The notes: generated by a model from the letters alone, not told the origin. A stretch of DNA of 64,000 nucleotides from Prochilodus magdalenae (GCA_024036415.1 JAMWET010000026.1:231001-295000); one strand, 5' to 3'. Counted from the stretch's first letter, positions 32,606 to 44,929 are shown. Program-made: numbers and translations.

Positions 32606-33189
32606 GTATATGTCTCTGACTGGTTGAATTTGAGTTGACAAACCAATCGTAAAGACGCAGATATCTAGTAAGGTTTATTATTATTATTGGATTTTGATAC
32701 CCAGTTTTTCATTGTTGAAGTGAGAGGGAATAAGAGTAACAGAGCACTTGTAGCTAGTGTTTGGTGGTTCCATGTTAACTAGCATCTCCAGCTTCGGTTG
32801 GATGCTCAGTTAAGCGAGTTCAGGGGAAATCTTGACTTGCCATGAGGTAAAATGCACTAACGTGACCCTACAAATCTATAATTAAACTAAACTGTAAATT
32901 TCATACGTTGATTGCACAAAGAACAAACAGATTTCTTTCTCCTATGGCACGTGAACCAGGGTACTCCAAACCTCTGACCTGAAAGAAGCTAGAAGTACCA
33001 AACTCCCACTTAAGTGAGCCTCTAGAACAGTCTTGTATGCTGGTCACGGCTGACTGTTGTCATCTGTCATTGGACATCTCGGCAGTCGCCTTCACAATAC
33101 GACTCTACGGTGATTGTTAGCCCTCATGTTCAAAGTTCCAGACCAGGCGATGATGGAGAAAGCCAGAAGAGTTACTATCTACGATAAAA

Positions 33190-33640
33190 GCTTTTGACTT
33201 CCTCAGGAAGCACAAGCAAAGCTTCCTTTCCAACAAGCCGCCTCAATATAAGCTTTAAATATCTATGTATTTTCCGTTATTGTTCCAAGGTACTGCTCAA
33301 CGTATCCAATGCCAATTCCTTTAATGAAAGTCTGGCGAGGCTGTTAGGATGGGTTTCCTCTAAAATCAATCACCATGTCTTTCGTTAAATGGAGGGAAGC
33401 TTCATCACACCCTTTGACCATTGGCTCTTGCTGAAGCAGGCTGACTATGACTGAGCGGAAGAGGAAGCCATCAACCCCAGTCTCTGCATCTGTAATCCGG
33501 TCCAAAGAAAAACACCAGGATTCAAACTGGCAAAGCAAATTCTGGCTAAAACGAAGCAAGTCCAAAAATAAAGGCCCCTGGTGTTGGTATTAATGGCGGC
33601 AAAATGCTGGGTTTAATGGATCCACTTCTGGAAATGCTCT
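33190..33640 (-). pseudogene. Possible LINE reverse-transcriptase fragment
   Basis: The minus strand has a short open stretch (33344-33565) ending in a K-D-M-V-I-D-F-R-G-N-P-S pattern, close to the conserved V-I-D-F-R block of L2/CR1-type reverse transcriptases. No catalytic Y-x-D-D was seen, so only a decayed fragment is proposed. Confidence 0.4.
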
Positions 33641-33849
33641 TCTCTACACTGTAAAAATGTTGAAAAATGAAGTTAAGAAAAGTCAAAAATTTAGGGCAAC
33701 TTATTGCATGCGATTTTTGAGTTTTGAGGCCCACTTTTGAGTGAAAACTCCACCTTTAGTTGTGCCTTTTATTCAGATAATTTACTTTTCATATGTATAA
33801 AAATGTAAAACTACATTTTAACATACCAAGAATTACCAACAACAAAACT

Positions 33850-34950
33850 TTACTTTACTGTATATACTGTACATCTGAGCTCCTGGACACTCTCAGACAC
33901 TCTACTGTATATACTGTACATCTGCGCTCCTGCACACTCTCAGATACTTTACTGTATATCTGAACTCCTTGACACTCAGACACTCTACTGTATATACTGT
34001 ACATCTAAGCTCCTGGACACTCTCAGACACTTTACTGTATATACTGTACATCTGCGCTCCTGCACACTCTCAGACACTTTACAGTATATACTGTATATCT
34101 GAACTCCTGGACACTCAGACACTCTGCTGTATATACTGTACATCTGAGCTCCTGGACACTCTCAGACACTTTACTGTATATACTGTACATCTGAGCTCCT
34201 GGACACTCTCAGACACTTTACTGTATATACTGTATATCTGCACTCCTGGACACTCTCAGACAATTTACTGTATATACTGTATATCTGAGCTCCTGGACAC
34301 ACTCACACTTCATGTATATACTGTATATCTGCACTCCTGGACACTCTGACACTTTACTGTATATACTGTATATCTGCACTCCTGGACACTCTCAGACACT
34401 TTACTGTATATACTGTATATCTGCGCTCCTGGACACTCAGACACTTTACTGTATATACTGTATATCTGAGCTCCTGGACACACTCACACTTCATGTATAT
34501 ACTGTATATCTGAACTCCTGGACACTCTGGACACTTTACTGTATATACTGTATATCTGAACTCCTGGACACTCTCAGACACTTTACTGTATATCCTGTAC
34601 ATCTGAACTCCTGGACACTCTCAGACACTCTACTGTATATACTGTATATCTGAACTCCTGGACACTCTCAGACACTTTACTGTATATACTGTATATCTGA
34701 ACTCCTGGACACTCTCAGACACTTTACTGTATATACTGTAAATCTGAACTCCTGGACACTCTCAGACACTGTACTGTATATACTGTTTATCTGAACTCCT
34801 GGACACTCTCAGACACTCTACTGTATATACTGTACATCTGAGGTCCTGGACACTCTCAGACACTCTACTGTATATCCTGTATACCTGCACTCCTGGACAC
34901 TCTCAGACACTTTACTGTATATGCTGTATCTCTGAAGTCCTGGACACTCC
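33850..34950. repeat. 47-bp minisatellite, about 23 units
   Basis: The unit is of the form 'tactgtatatactgtatatc' + 'tgaactcctggacactctca' + 'gacactt'. The period of 47 bases was measured at 34697 and 34744. Some units lack tctc. The unit contains a local palindrome (gtatatac). Long open frames on both strands arise from the repetition and are not genes. Confidence 0.9.
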
Positions 34951-34994
34951 ACTCCACTTAAATACCAATATATGCACACGTTTATTATGTTAAT

Positions 34995-35003
34995 TCTATT
35001 TAT

Positions 35004-35042
<39 letters not shown>
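34995..35042. repeat. (TATC)n microsatellite
   Basis: About eleven tetranucleotide units after a short TTTA-rich lead. Confidence 0.95.
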
Positions 35043-35043
<1 letters not shown>

Positions 35044-35784
35044 AAGGGAAAATATACCTAAATATACCTAAAGTCAGCAGAACCAGAATTTTTGACCTGT
35101 TTCTTTTGGTCCATTGTTTATGAAATTCAAACACATTTTGAAATTATGTAGAAAATATATTTTCAAAAAAAAATTATTAAAAAATGGAGATACGTGTTTC
35201 TCCCGACAGCAGTGTTACATAATAACCCCATGTACTGTCTTAGAAATATTCCATTTAGGATTAAGGTCTGATGCTCATCTCGAATGTTTGGTTTTTATTG
35301 ATTCTGTATTTTAGACTCATGGCCTGTGCTATGCGTTTTATTATAAGTCAATGTTTTAGTCATGTTCAAGGCATAAACACAAAACTACTGGCAGGGCAAA
35401 AGCCTTTCCCAGCACAACGGCACTTCTCCTAGAGGGGTCACAAAATGTTCCCCTCTTCCACAACGTAGACAAACGCTCTCCTGTCCTTTCACCAGAAGTG
35501 CCCTCAGAGGTTCCCCATCACCCGTTTCCTAGAGCTTTATTTTCTACAATGCCCTGAAATGTCACACAGAATAAGAAGCGAAAAAAAAGGATCTAAAAAA
35601 AAAAAAAAACAATCAGCCTCTAACTCTTCTAACTAGCGACAAATCGAGTCGAGATTTTCTCAACTTTGTGCGAATGAATTGTAAACAAGGGACTCCATCA
35701 AATGCTTCAGACCAGTTGTAGACACGGGGGTCTGAGGTCCACACGGCTTCTGCTCCCTGAACTTTTAGTTCCTACCACATTTCG
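35043..35784. other. Non-coding stretch, nothing recognised
   Basis: It has an A-run at about 35595-35611 and a diverged fragment of the MITE interior near 35070-35130 (aaccagaatttttgacctgt). No exon signals. Confidence 0.4.
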
Positions 35785-36045
35785 AGACTGTGTAAAGAAA
35801 AACAACTCGGTCATCCAAAATGGAAACTTTACAGGAGAGGGCAAAAACCTCATTCCATGTTAATGTAAGTCAATGGAACCGAACGTCTTTCCAAGCAAGT
35901 TTTGGACCATTTCTGTTGGGCCATTCATCATGAAATTTCCACCCAGTGTAAATGGCAGCTGCTGTGTTCTAATGATGCATAAAAGTAAAAACCGACTTAA
36001 CTGGAGATGTAGGCATGTTTTTGTTCAGACAGCAACGATTTGGTT
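35785..36045 (+). mobile_element. MITE-like inverted-repeat element, copy 2
   Basis: It shares the interior blocks 'gtcaatggaacc', 'ccattcatcatgaaatttcc' and 'atgatgcataaaagt' with the other copies. The left end is eroded to gtgtaaagaaaaac and the right to tttgttcagacagcaacgat. Confidence 0.55.
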
Positions 36046-37139
36046 CTCCGCAGTGTGGTGGGACAAATGGAGGAGAAGCTCATAACCCCTGGTTCTACTT
36101 TCCCCAGTTCATATGATGCATCCTGGACATTTATCTGAAGAAAGTAGTGGACATCGTTAGCGTCTCTGGTGAGGTAGCTCACTCGATAGCTAGCTAGGTT
36201 AGCAAGCATGCTAACAGGCTGATAAAGCTATCCACGAAAGCAAGAAGATAGGCCTCCATACAAATATGCACCCGCTAACATTCCTGGACCTTCGTGTACA
36301 CACCCACATGCAATGAGGGTGGGCTCGAACAAACTGGGGGGCAACGCAAGGCGGACCACTGCTGCATCTCTACTTAGCAAGGAAGTTCAAATACAGAGAC
36401 TAGCCAGTTGTAGTGGGGTAGGTTAACCATGACATCATAATACGTTTATTATCTCCCCAGGATTTTGGTTTCGAGGCGACTGGGTGGTCCAAGATGTTCA
36501 TTAAGGGGTCCTGTCCTCCTCAGGTCCCTGATACGCTTGTGCACTTTAGTTCTGGCTATGTGAAACCAACAGGTCCAAATGAAAAAGGATCAAATAGGGA
36601 TAATACGTTCTTCCCTTTTTTTCCCTCTCTTGGCAACCTCTCATACACAGAACAGAATAACTTTCAGAGGCACCCCACATCCCCTCCTTACGGTAATCCA
36701 AACAGAATAGCTGAGGAAGAAATCCTAACAACATTGTTATTAATCTTTCCACATCCACCCCATGAGCACTGGGAGAAATTCCAACAACCCCTGCGACCCA
36801 GGAGGGGTGTGCATGATGCCTGAGAGAGCAAGTGAGTAACTATTCCATAATGGATGCTAATATTTGCCATCAATCCGGCCGTCAGTGCGCTTCTTTGGGA
36901 TACACTGCTGACTAGGTTCGTTATTTATTTGACCTTCAAGGTTTTTTTTTTAGCAGCTGGGATCTAGGAAAGTTCATTTTGATGGTCAGTGATACAGGAC
37001 ACAGCACATCCTAAACCAGAAACGGAAACCACATTGTTGCTGCTCTTGTGCACTAGCATCAATCCGTATATATAGATATGTTGTTTCCCCTTCAATGGTA
37101 AAGCGCCCTTGGGTATGTGCAAGGTGCTATTAAAGTGTA
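36046..37139. other. Non-coding stretch, nothing firm recognised
   Basis: A 109-codon open frame at 36494-36823 has neither flanking splice sites nor a recognisable domain and is not called. It ends at a T-run near 36942. Confidence 0.4.
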
Positions 37140-37468
37140 ACTTATTTTATTTATTTCATTTCATTTCATTTCATTTCATTTTTATTTTTTTAATTTAGTT
37201 TAATTTTATTTAATTTTATTTTATTTAATTTTATTAATTTATTATTTCCCCATCAATTGTAAAGTGCCCTTGGGTATGTGATAGGCGCTATATAAGTGTA
37301 ACTAATTTTATTTTATTTTATTTTATTTTTATTTTTTTATTACATTTAATTTAATTTAATTTAATTTAATTTTTATTTAGTTTAATGAAATTTTATTTTA
37401 TTTTATTAATTTATTATTTCCCCATCAATTGTAAAGCACCCTTGTGTATGTGAAGTGCGCTATGTAAG

Positions 37469-37502
<34 letters not shown>

Positions 37503-37525
37503 ATTATTATTATTATTATTATTAT
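37140..37525. repeat. TTTTA-rich low-complexity DNA with a thrice-repeated 60-bp block
   Basis: The block 'ccatcaattgtaaagcgccc' + 'ttgggtatgtg' + 'gcgctatataagtg' occurs at about 37088, 37249 and 37420, separated by (TTTTA)n-type sequence, and ends in (TTG)n and (TTA)n tracts. Confidence 0.7.
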
Positions 37526-37589
37526 CATATAAATTTCCTGCACCGTTTGACATTAATGCCTGGTCTTTTGCACTGTCAAATGAAAGGCT

Positions 37590-37885
37590 TCGCTACGTAG
37601 TGTGCTCAACTGTGTGGTTTACCCCGCTGGCATGTTGACCTAGGCCTCCAAACACCAAAGCCTTAACCACATGACCACATGTTAACACCTGCCAAGTTCA
37701 AACCACACTATAAGAGACATTTCCACCACCCCAGTAACACCTGGTCTGTGGTGGTCCTGTGGGGGTCCATAGAGAAACTGAGATGGACTACAGTCTATAG
37801 AACTACAGCCTGCTCCTATATGGTCTGTGGAGCCAGTATGAACTGTGAGTGTAGACGCACCTAATAAAGTGGTCGCTTGGTGTAC
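37590..37885. mobile_element. DNA-transposon fragment with Tc1-like right end
   Basis: The right end 'taataaagtggtcgcttggt' followed by gta is the terminal sequence of a frequent fish Tc1-like family. The rest has no intact frame. Confidence 0.45.
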
Positions 37886-37934
37886 CCTGCCTGAATTTCC
37901 GCCCTGAGCGACTCACCCTGAACACCGCACGTGC

Positions 37935-38178
37935 ATGTTCTTTCTCGACACCGGCCACACCTTTGTGTTGAGTCAGTCTTTCGCTGATCTGCAGGGCTTT
38001 TCTGGAGTTTCCTGTGTTATTTCCTCTAACAGGTCAGAGGAAGACGCTTGTGGGGAGGTACGGCTGATGTCCAGTCTCGATAAGAGCACAGCTTTCCTCT
38101 GCAGGGTGGGCACTTCAGCAGACACGGTGCAGCACGCCTTGCAAGCAGAGCTTTCCGTACAGTTTGATCTCGCGGCTG
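37935..38178 (+). other. Candidate untranslated first exon of ART gene B
   Basis: A relatively GC-rich segment ends in ctcgcggctg followed by the strong donor GTAAGTGTC at 38179, with the gene B coding exon's acceptor 258 bases further on (38435-38436). The 93-codon frame in it (37935-38216) runs through the donor and is not taken as coding. No TATA box is evident. Confidence 0.35.
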
Positions 38179-38436
38179 GTAAGTGTCTAAACGAAGGGCT
38201 GTGTTGGGTTCACTGATTGACTGATGCAGTTGTTCTTTGAATTGGCTTGACTGTCCACTGTCTTTCAGTTTAGTTGTCTGGGTTGTTCTGCTTCGGTGTG
38301 TATTATTACTAAACCTGATTTTGTGTTTTCGTCATATTCGCTTGGTGACAGACCCTTGGCAACAGTGTTTACTATAGGAACCCATGCAGGATTTGGCGTA
38401 CTCTAAATCGTCTCTCTTCTCGTTTTCTGTCTTTAG

Positions 38437-38568
38437 CTGCTCTTCTTCACACGTTTCCTGTGTTCGTTTTGGCACGGCTCTAAGAGGAGCGCTCAAACAG
38501 GCAGAATGGAATGTCGGGGTGGGAATCTGCTTCTCCTGATACTCTCCGTAGCCGGGATGTTATACACG
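38437..38568 (+). CDS. ART gene B exon with signal peptide (coding from 38506)
   Basis: The acceptor ctgtctttag precedes 38437. About 69 untranslated bases lead to the ATG at 38506, which opens M-E-C-R-G-G followed by a Leu-rich core. The donor GTGAGC starts at 38569, phase 0. The UTR and first six residues match gene A. Confidence 0.75.
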
Positions 38569-41500
38569 GTGAGCTCTTCTTCATATTCATCTCGTTCAAC
38601 AAGTGCCGTTATTCCACATCCCAGTTCTACTCATTGCTGTCCCACTGTGGTCTTAGCATGCAGTAAGTTCCATGAACTCTAGGGGACGTAGTGGACGGTA
38701 GGGACCTATTTGAGCAAACTCGCTTCCATTATCATTTGAAGGCATGGTAGATCTTTTGGAAGCTACGTCTTCAGGACAACGTCCAGGCATGCTAGCACTT
38801 GATTGGCTGGCAGGTGGGGTGCCAATCTGAAGGATCATGCTGGAATAGAACCAGAGCTGATGTCACCCAACCATGTTTCCGCTGAGAAGCTGCCTATGAC
38901 GACGATTATGAGCTCACCACACACAACCAAAATGATTGGGCATGGACTGGACGAGTTTCTGGATGTAGGCCACATCAGAGAATTGGGCCAGATTTGGTGG
39001 AAGCCTTCCCTGGCCCAATTCCGAGGAGAATTCCCTGTAGACTGGGATTTTAGCCACTGCTGGTAGACCCTTACGACCGTTCACTTCCACACACCTACAG
39101 ATTCAGCTACATCCTTCCCACTATGGTCTTTGGCCACGCCCACATGTAGTCCTTCCTTTTAGCCAGTCATTACCATCTGCTCTGGAGCCTTTTACCACAC
39201 ATGGAATGAGACATTCCCCGCACTGTAGCTCCTCTTCTCAATCTATGGATCCCACGAATCTAACTAAGACGTTACCGTTAATTGCTAACGAGCCAGTTTT
39301 CACCAACAAAATGACAGATGCTGTTGTAACCTGGCAGGACGGCTACTGACTGCAATATGCTGCATGTTGTGATCACTTAAGCCTTATCCCTGTTGTGTAG
39401 GTGCGAAGTGCGAAGAATAGAACGCTGGACATGGCTCCTGATGCTGTAGACGACGTCTTCTCAGGGTGTCGTGACGAAATGATGCAGAGAGTGACGGCGC
39501 CAGGAGGCTTTTTGGATAAAGAGTGCAAGGCCAACAAGAAATTCGCAGAGATGTGGAGGAATCACAATAGAACTTGTGAGAAGCAAATTAATGGCACAAC
39601 ACCACATCATTATGTTGCCTTGCAGGTATATGGGAATTCTGGAGATAAATTCCGAGACATGTTCAACGAAAAGGTTCAGACCAAAGGCAGCAACTCCACC
39701 ACGTACCTAGAAGAGTTTCCCTTCAAGTCTCTTCACTTCCTGCTGACGGATGCCCTACGACTTCTAAACCCTGGCAAGACTTGTAGAACCGTGTACTTCG
39801 GCACAGGCGATCATTATACGGCAGAACCTGGGAAGGAGGTGCGCTTTGGGAGGTTCATTTCTGGAAGTGTTAAGAAGACCTCAGAGGAAGAAAAAGTTGT
39901 CGAAGAAAGCGGCGGCACTCTGTTTCTCTTCAACGCCTCCTGTTCTGTGGTGAACATTGAGAAGTACACGTGCACATCTGAGGAAGTTGAACAGCTGATT
40001 TTACCAAATGAGGTCTTCACAGTGCAGAGCGTCGAAACTGGTCGGAGTGAGGATGTGAAATATACAGCAATCACTTTAAGACATTCCTGTTTCCAGGGCA
40101 CCCGTGACTGCTACTACATCCCCAGGTAAGTCAAAGACCACACCTTGCCAACACACAACACGCTACATACAGTACACATTCCACTTACTGAGTTACTGCA
40201 CACCAACACACTACTTACAGCACACTAACACATTACACTTACTGAGTTACTGTACACCAACACACTACTTACAGTACACTAACACATTACACTTACTGAG
40301 TTACTGTACACCGACACACTACTTACAGCACACTAACACATTACACTTACTGAGCTACTGTACACAGACACGCTACTTACAGCACACTAACACATTACAC
40401 TTACTGAGTTACTGTACACCAACACGCTACTTACAGCACACTAACGCACTACACTTACTGAGTTACTGTACACCAACACGCTACTTACAGTACACTAACG
40501 CATTACACTTACTGAGTTTCTGTACACCAACACACTCCTAAACAGCACACACGCTACTTACAGCACACTAAACACATTACAGTACTTAACACAGTTACTG
40601 CACTGTACACCAACACGCTACTTACAGCACACTAACGCATTACACTTACTGAGTTACTGTACACCAACACACTACTTACAGCACACTAACACATTACACT
40701 TACTGAGTTACTGTACACCAACACGCTACTTACAGCACACTAACACATAACACTTACTGAGTTACTGAACTGAGTTACTTACAGTACACTAACGACACGC
40801 TACTGAGTTACTTACACAGCACACTAACACACACTTACACTTACACTTACTGAGTTACTGTACACCAACACACTACTTACAGTACACTAACACATTACAC
40901 TTACTGGGTTACTGTACACCAACACGCTACTTACAGTACACTAACACATCACACTTACTGGGTACACCTACTGTACAGCACACTAACGACACGCTTACCG
41001 AGTTACAGTACACTAACACATTACACTTACTGGGCTACTGTACACCGACACGCTACTTACAGCACACTAACACATTACACTTACTGAGTTACTGTACACC
41101 GACACACTACTTACAGCACACTAACGCATTACACTTACTGGGCTACTGTACACCATCACACTACTTACAGTACACTAACACATTACACTTACTGAGTTAC
41201 TGTACACCAACACACGACTTACAGCACACTAACGCATTACACTTACTGAGTTACTGTACACCGACACGCTACTTACAGCACACTAACGCATTACACTTAC
41301 TGAGTTACTGTACACCAACACGCTACTTACAGCACACTAACACATTACACTTACTGAGTTACTGTACACCGACACACTACTTACAGCACACTAACGCATT
41401 ACACTTACTGAGCTACTGTACACCAACACACTACTTACAGCACACAGTATACGTATATTACATGGGTTTTAGTAAGCTCTGGGACTCAGCAGTAGATGTT

Positions 41501-41672
41501 CAGTACTGGTGCACAGAGGCTAAGCATCTTATCCTCCATGTGACTCATAACTCTGTTCTCTTCTTTCTCTGTAAGCAGCACTGGCTCCTCAGCTACTCCT
41601 GGCGGATCCTCCAGTGCACTGCTGATGGCGTTCCTCCTGAGTGTGTTCTTCTGCACTCTCACATTCATCTGA
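38506..41672 (+). CDS. ART gene B: GPI-type ecto-ADP-ribosyltransferase
   Basis: Predicted CDS join(38506-38568, 39401-40125, 41579-41672), 293 residues. Exon 1 gives a signal peptide (21 residues), exon 2 the catalytic domain and exon 3 a short S/T/G linker plus a hydrophobic GPI-type tail. ExE is E216-V-E218 and the second-motif sequence is F-I-S175-G-S177. The expected first-motif Arg position is Phe154 (V-Y-F-G-T). The start codon and 5' UTR match gene A. The protein differs from A by lacking the mucin stalk and by a distinct charged segment just after the FISGS motif (rich in K and E). It lies about 18 kb downstream of gene A and 5 kb upstream of gene C, in the same orientation. As in gene A, the missing Arg makes classical arginine ADP-ribosylation doubtful. 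Confidence 0.85.
38935..39250 (+). repeat. Interspersed repeat copy in intron 1 of gene B
   Basis: It matches 5584-5925 in the same order, lacking a short internal part around the 'agacactcttccatcaaaga' block. It also matches 1345-1545 inverted. Confidence 0.6.
39401..40125 (+). CDS. ART gene B catalytic-domain exon
   Basis: The acceptor tgttgtgtag precedes 39401; the exon begins V-R-S-A-K and is open to the donor GTAAGT at 40126 (in-frame TAA at 40127-40129). It contains N-x-S/T sites (K-N-R-T, H-N-R-T, N-S-T-T, N-A-S), the D-D-V-F-S-G-C block and a run of about 100 bases around 39690-39780 almost identical to genes A and C, silent sites included. Confidence 0.9.
40160..41445. repeat. 54-bp minisatellite filling intron 2 of gene B
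   Basis: The unit is of the form 'ctacttacagcacactaaca' + 'cattacacttactgagttac' + 'tgtacaccaacacg'. The 54-base period was measured at 40427 and 40481. About 23 units occupy most of the 1453-base intron. Each unit holds a ttacag acceptor-like motif and actgag, so it offers many weak decoy splice sites. Confidence 0.92.
41579..41672 (+). CDS. ART gene B last exon: GPI-type tail
   Basis: The acceptor is a tandem aag-cag, so the exon may start at 41576 or 41579; either keeps the frame and differs by one Ser. It encodes a short S/T/G/P linker and a hydrophobic tail rich in L, F and V, ending F-I-TGA. AATAAA overlaps the stop (41672-41677). Confidence 0.8.
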
Positions 41673-41677
41673 ATAAA
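41672..41677 (+). terminator. Poly-A signal of ART gene B
   Basis: AATAAA begins at the last base of the stop codon. Confidence 0.65.
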
Positions 41678-41916
41678 CACAAAGGACAGCATTAACAGCA
41701 GAATGGCTATATTCTCTAATGACCTTTGACCTTTAGCCTCCCAGGGTAAGCTATGTACTCTTTTGGTAAACTTTTGGTGCTGGACTGCGACTTATGAGGG
41801 TACATCCCCTCCAGACCCCTCCCCCTGCCCTCCCATCACCATGCTCCCTCCACCCCCAAAACTGTCCAACTGATTACAGTTTTTTAGGGGGCTTCCACTT
41901 CATCTACAGACCCATG

Positions 41917-42108
41917 CAGTGTTTCTCGACCCTGGTCATGGAAGCACCCTGCCCTGCACATTTTAGTGGGCTCCCTTCTATAAACTTCCCACCTCCAACT
42001 CTGATGGGGCTTGGTAATGAGCTGGTAAGTTTAATCAGGTGTGGTGGGAGCAGGGTGAGCACTTAAATGGACGTGAGGACAGGGTGTCTCGAGGACCAGG
42101 GTTGAGAG
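41917..42108. mobile_element. hAT-like MITE with terminal inverted repeats
   Basis: The left end cagtgtttctcgaccctggt is mirrored by the right end gaggaccagggttgagagag. The interior (cctgccctgcacattttagt ... taatcaggtgtggtgggagc) is that of a common fish hAT-type non-autonomous element. Confidence 0.65.
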
Positions 42109-42262
42109 AGGGACTTGTGGTCCATTGGATGATGATGAACTGTGAGAACCTAGGACTAGTTTGGAAATTTTACCCGCTGTTAGGTTCCTACCAATATCAA
42201 ATTCCTCATGATTGGGCCCTGACGTTCTCGTTAGGAGACACGTCTGACCCTGTAAGACCAAC

Positions 42263-43102
42263 CCTGCGTTCACACCAGCAGCAGTGCTTTGCCTTTGGTT
42301 GTGCACACCGTTGGTCAATCCTGGCAGACGTGCACTCGAGCTGACCATTGATTGACACTACTTCACATATGCCAAGCGAATGCCATGGTAGCTTAGTGAC
42401 CAGTGGCTACCGGATGTATAGAAATTCAGTTCAACCACAAATCAGATCACCTTGGAAATGATCTTGGCATCACTGCAGTCTCCGGTAGAAGCATATATCT
42501 AGAACCCAAAATAGGGGCAACCTGCTTCATCCCCTCAACCCGACTGTGAAGCAGGTATGGCCCATTGGTAATAGGCCCTTTTCAGAAGGGACTAACCTCC
42601 ATGAATGCTGGGTAAAGCCAATTCTGCGAATTCCTTTTAGGCTAGGGCTGATAGTCGTGATCCATAGCGCTCCTATAGGCATGTTTTACCAACAACGATT
42701 CCAGGGACTGAACCTCTACTCTACACCCAGCTCTCTTATTGGCCAAAAGTTTAAGATGAGATGCATGCAACCACTGCAAGCTTCTGCTCCCACCTTCATA
42801 TGACCAAGTTTACTCCTTCGTCCCTCCTTATTGAAGGACTCTTCGCTTGAGAGGCCTGAGAACTCAGAGATAAAGCTATCTAAGCTGTACTCAGGCATGG
42901 GTGTTATTGTTGTTTTAGCGGACGCTAGCATCAAAAGGGTCTACTGCAGCCTTTTCCAATTGTTGCCTTGCCAGCTCCCCACTCTATCTCCTTGGCCAAA
43001 GTTTGCACTGTATCCTGTTGCTGGAAAAGACCAACTCCCACTGAGAAAGAATGACCTCTGGCTGCTTTGCGGTGTTGCGTCACTGCTGGTGTGAACGCAG
43101 GG
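42263..43102. mobile_element. 840-bp element bounded by a perfect 20-bp inverted repeat
   Basis: ccctgcgttcacaccagcag at 42263-42282 is exactly inverted at 43083-43102. The similarity continues imperfectly inward (cagtgctttgcc versus ggctgctttgcggtg). No transposase frame survives between. No clear target duplication was identified, so the superfamily is open. Confidence 0.7.
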
Positions 43103-43584
43103 CAAGTGATTGTCCAAGTCCTGGAGAATCCCTGACTTTGCACAGTGTGCATGAGACACACAAGACAGAGGTCGACAACCACAGCATTAATTAGTTCACC
43201 CAATGAACCCTGACTGTAAGGTCTAAGTGTTGCAGAAGGCGGTGTTGGTCTCAACCATTGTATAAATAGTATACGTGTGGTTTCAGTTCTCTGAATTGTT
43301 TCCTGGGCCCTAGCAGGACGATGGAGATAGTGACGAGCTTATTGGGGCGTGTGTTTTATACCATATGCTGCATAAACTGAATTGCTATGTGTGGTCATTG
43401 TGTTTATCTCTCCATCTTGAATTTGAATGTATCTTTTAAGCTACACTGAAAAAATAGCAGCCTGTTTAGTAAAACTGGGTTCTAGCACTGATTAAAATGC
43501 ATGACCTCTGCAGTGCTGTGGGTAACAAGCATGGCTTCCTCTGGTCCTGGATGTTGGTCCAACTGAATTGGGTTTTTTTGCTAA
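43103..43584. other. Non-coding stretch, nothing recognised
   Basis: No exon signals or shared repeats were noted. Confidence 0.4.
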
Positions 43585-43750
43585 TGGTTGGTGTGGCGCA
43601 ACTGATAACAGCGCTACCTGCCAGTGAGCTAGCATCCCATATGGAGGACTTGCTCAAGAGTCCCTGAGTGTCCTTGAGCAAGACACCTAACGCTATATTG
43701 GCCTACCTGTAATACGAATGACTCTGGATAATGGCGTGAATGTAAATCGG
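43585..43750 (+). repeat. tRNA-derived SINE, diverged
   Basis: Head 'ggtgtggcgcaactgataac', middle 'gtccttgagcaagacaccta' and tail 'gactctggataatggcgtga' correspond to the SINE at 10500. Confidence 0.65.
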
Positions 43751-44529
43751 CCTACTTGAGACAAACCATAGCGTACCTCTTGGTCAGCGGTAGTTTCCAT
43801 CATTGGTGAAGTCTAATGGTGACATCATGGAAGCCGACCGTATCTATCTCACCCTTATCAAGAGCATCAGTTCATTTAACCGCCTGTCTGGGTTCCTGGA
43901 TGAGTCATCGTTGGGCTCCTGGAGGACTGCTGTTAGGCTGGCCACTTCTGGGAATATCCACCAGATTTCCATGACGCCTTCATTTGGCGATAACGCCATG
44001 TTTCCCAAATCTTACAAACTGTATTTTGGGATTACTTAGGGATTGTCTGTGTTTTATATGAAATCTGATTAAAGTTTGACAAATATGTTCAAACAGAGGA
44101 AGCCATGGGCAAATACTACACGGCACTGTAGTACTGTACTTTGATATTGTGAGTTGATATTTTGATATTGTGTCTAGATTTTCTGCTTCGATTGTAAAAT
44201 GTTTACTTGTTTACACCTGTTTTCAAAGGTTTATGTTTTTTATGCCATATTATGAATAATAAATAATCAAATTTGGAACAAAATGTCCATCATGTCAAAA
44301 TGTATTCATTATCCGTGTATGAATTAACCACCATTGGAAGTTCTGAACGTTTTCCTTTTCTGGTAAAGTTGCTTTTTTGGAGATATTATGAAATTTGGAA
44401 CTTTGGCGACATGGCTGAGTGATGGTGGATTATAAACCAGAGCTATTCATGAACGATGTTGGTGAATAGCACCCTGGTGTGTTTCCACATGGTGGTACTC
44501 TCACTACACAAGAGTCAATCAAAACTGAT
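43751..44529. other. Non-coding stretch, probable old repeat
   Basis: A 78-codon frame at 43803-44039 has no splice context or domain. The phrase 'ccacttctgggaa' recurs near 33620, hinting at an old dispersed element. Confidence 0.35.
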
Positions 44530-44810
44530 GCATATCATGCATATCGTGGCTGTCCAACGAAAAACATGTATCTCCATTTTTGTCCATTTGGACTTTTATG
44601 CATCATTTGAAAACAGCCGCTGCCATTTACACACTGTGAGATTTGCATGATGAACAAACCAACTGAAATGGCCCAGAAGTGCTCGGAAGGATGTCTGGTT
44701 CCATTGACTTACATTAAAATCCAATGTGGTTTTTGGCTTCTCCTGTAAATTTGCCATTTTTGGTATATTTGTTTTTATTTGGACTGCGACGATATACATA
44801 CATTCATACA
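44530..44810 (-). mobile_element. MITE-like inverted-repeat element, copy 3
   Basis: It starts tatcgtggctgtccaacgaa and ends ttatttggactgcgacgata. The interior is inverted relative to copy 1 (ggttccattgacttacatta). Confidence 0.6.
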
Positions 44811-44929
44811 TGCATAAATATGCAGGTGAAGCTCTAGATGGTTGGATGGTTGTCAGTCTGTTTTAGGCAGAGTGCCAGGCAAATCCCATAATCGGAAACT
44901 CACCTTCCCATAGGAAAGCAATGGAATGG

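Noticed and set aside
33969..34653. Overlapping frames of 126 and 113 codons
   Set aside because: Translation of the 47-bp minisatellite only.
36494..36823. 109-codon frame
   Set aside because: No recognisable domain, no splice sites and no repeat support; likely chance.
40104..40541. 145-codon plus-strand frame at the end of ART gene B exon 2
   Set aside because: It is in a different frame from the ART exon and consists of the 54-bp intronic repeat.
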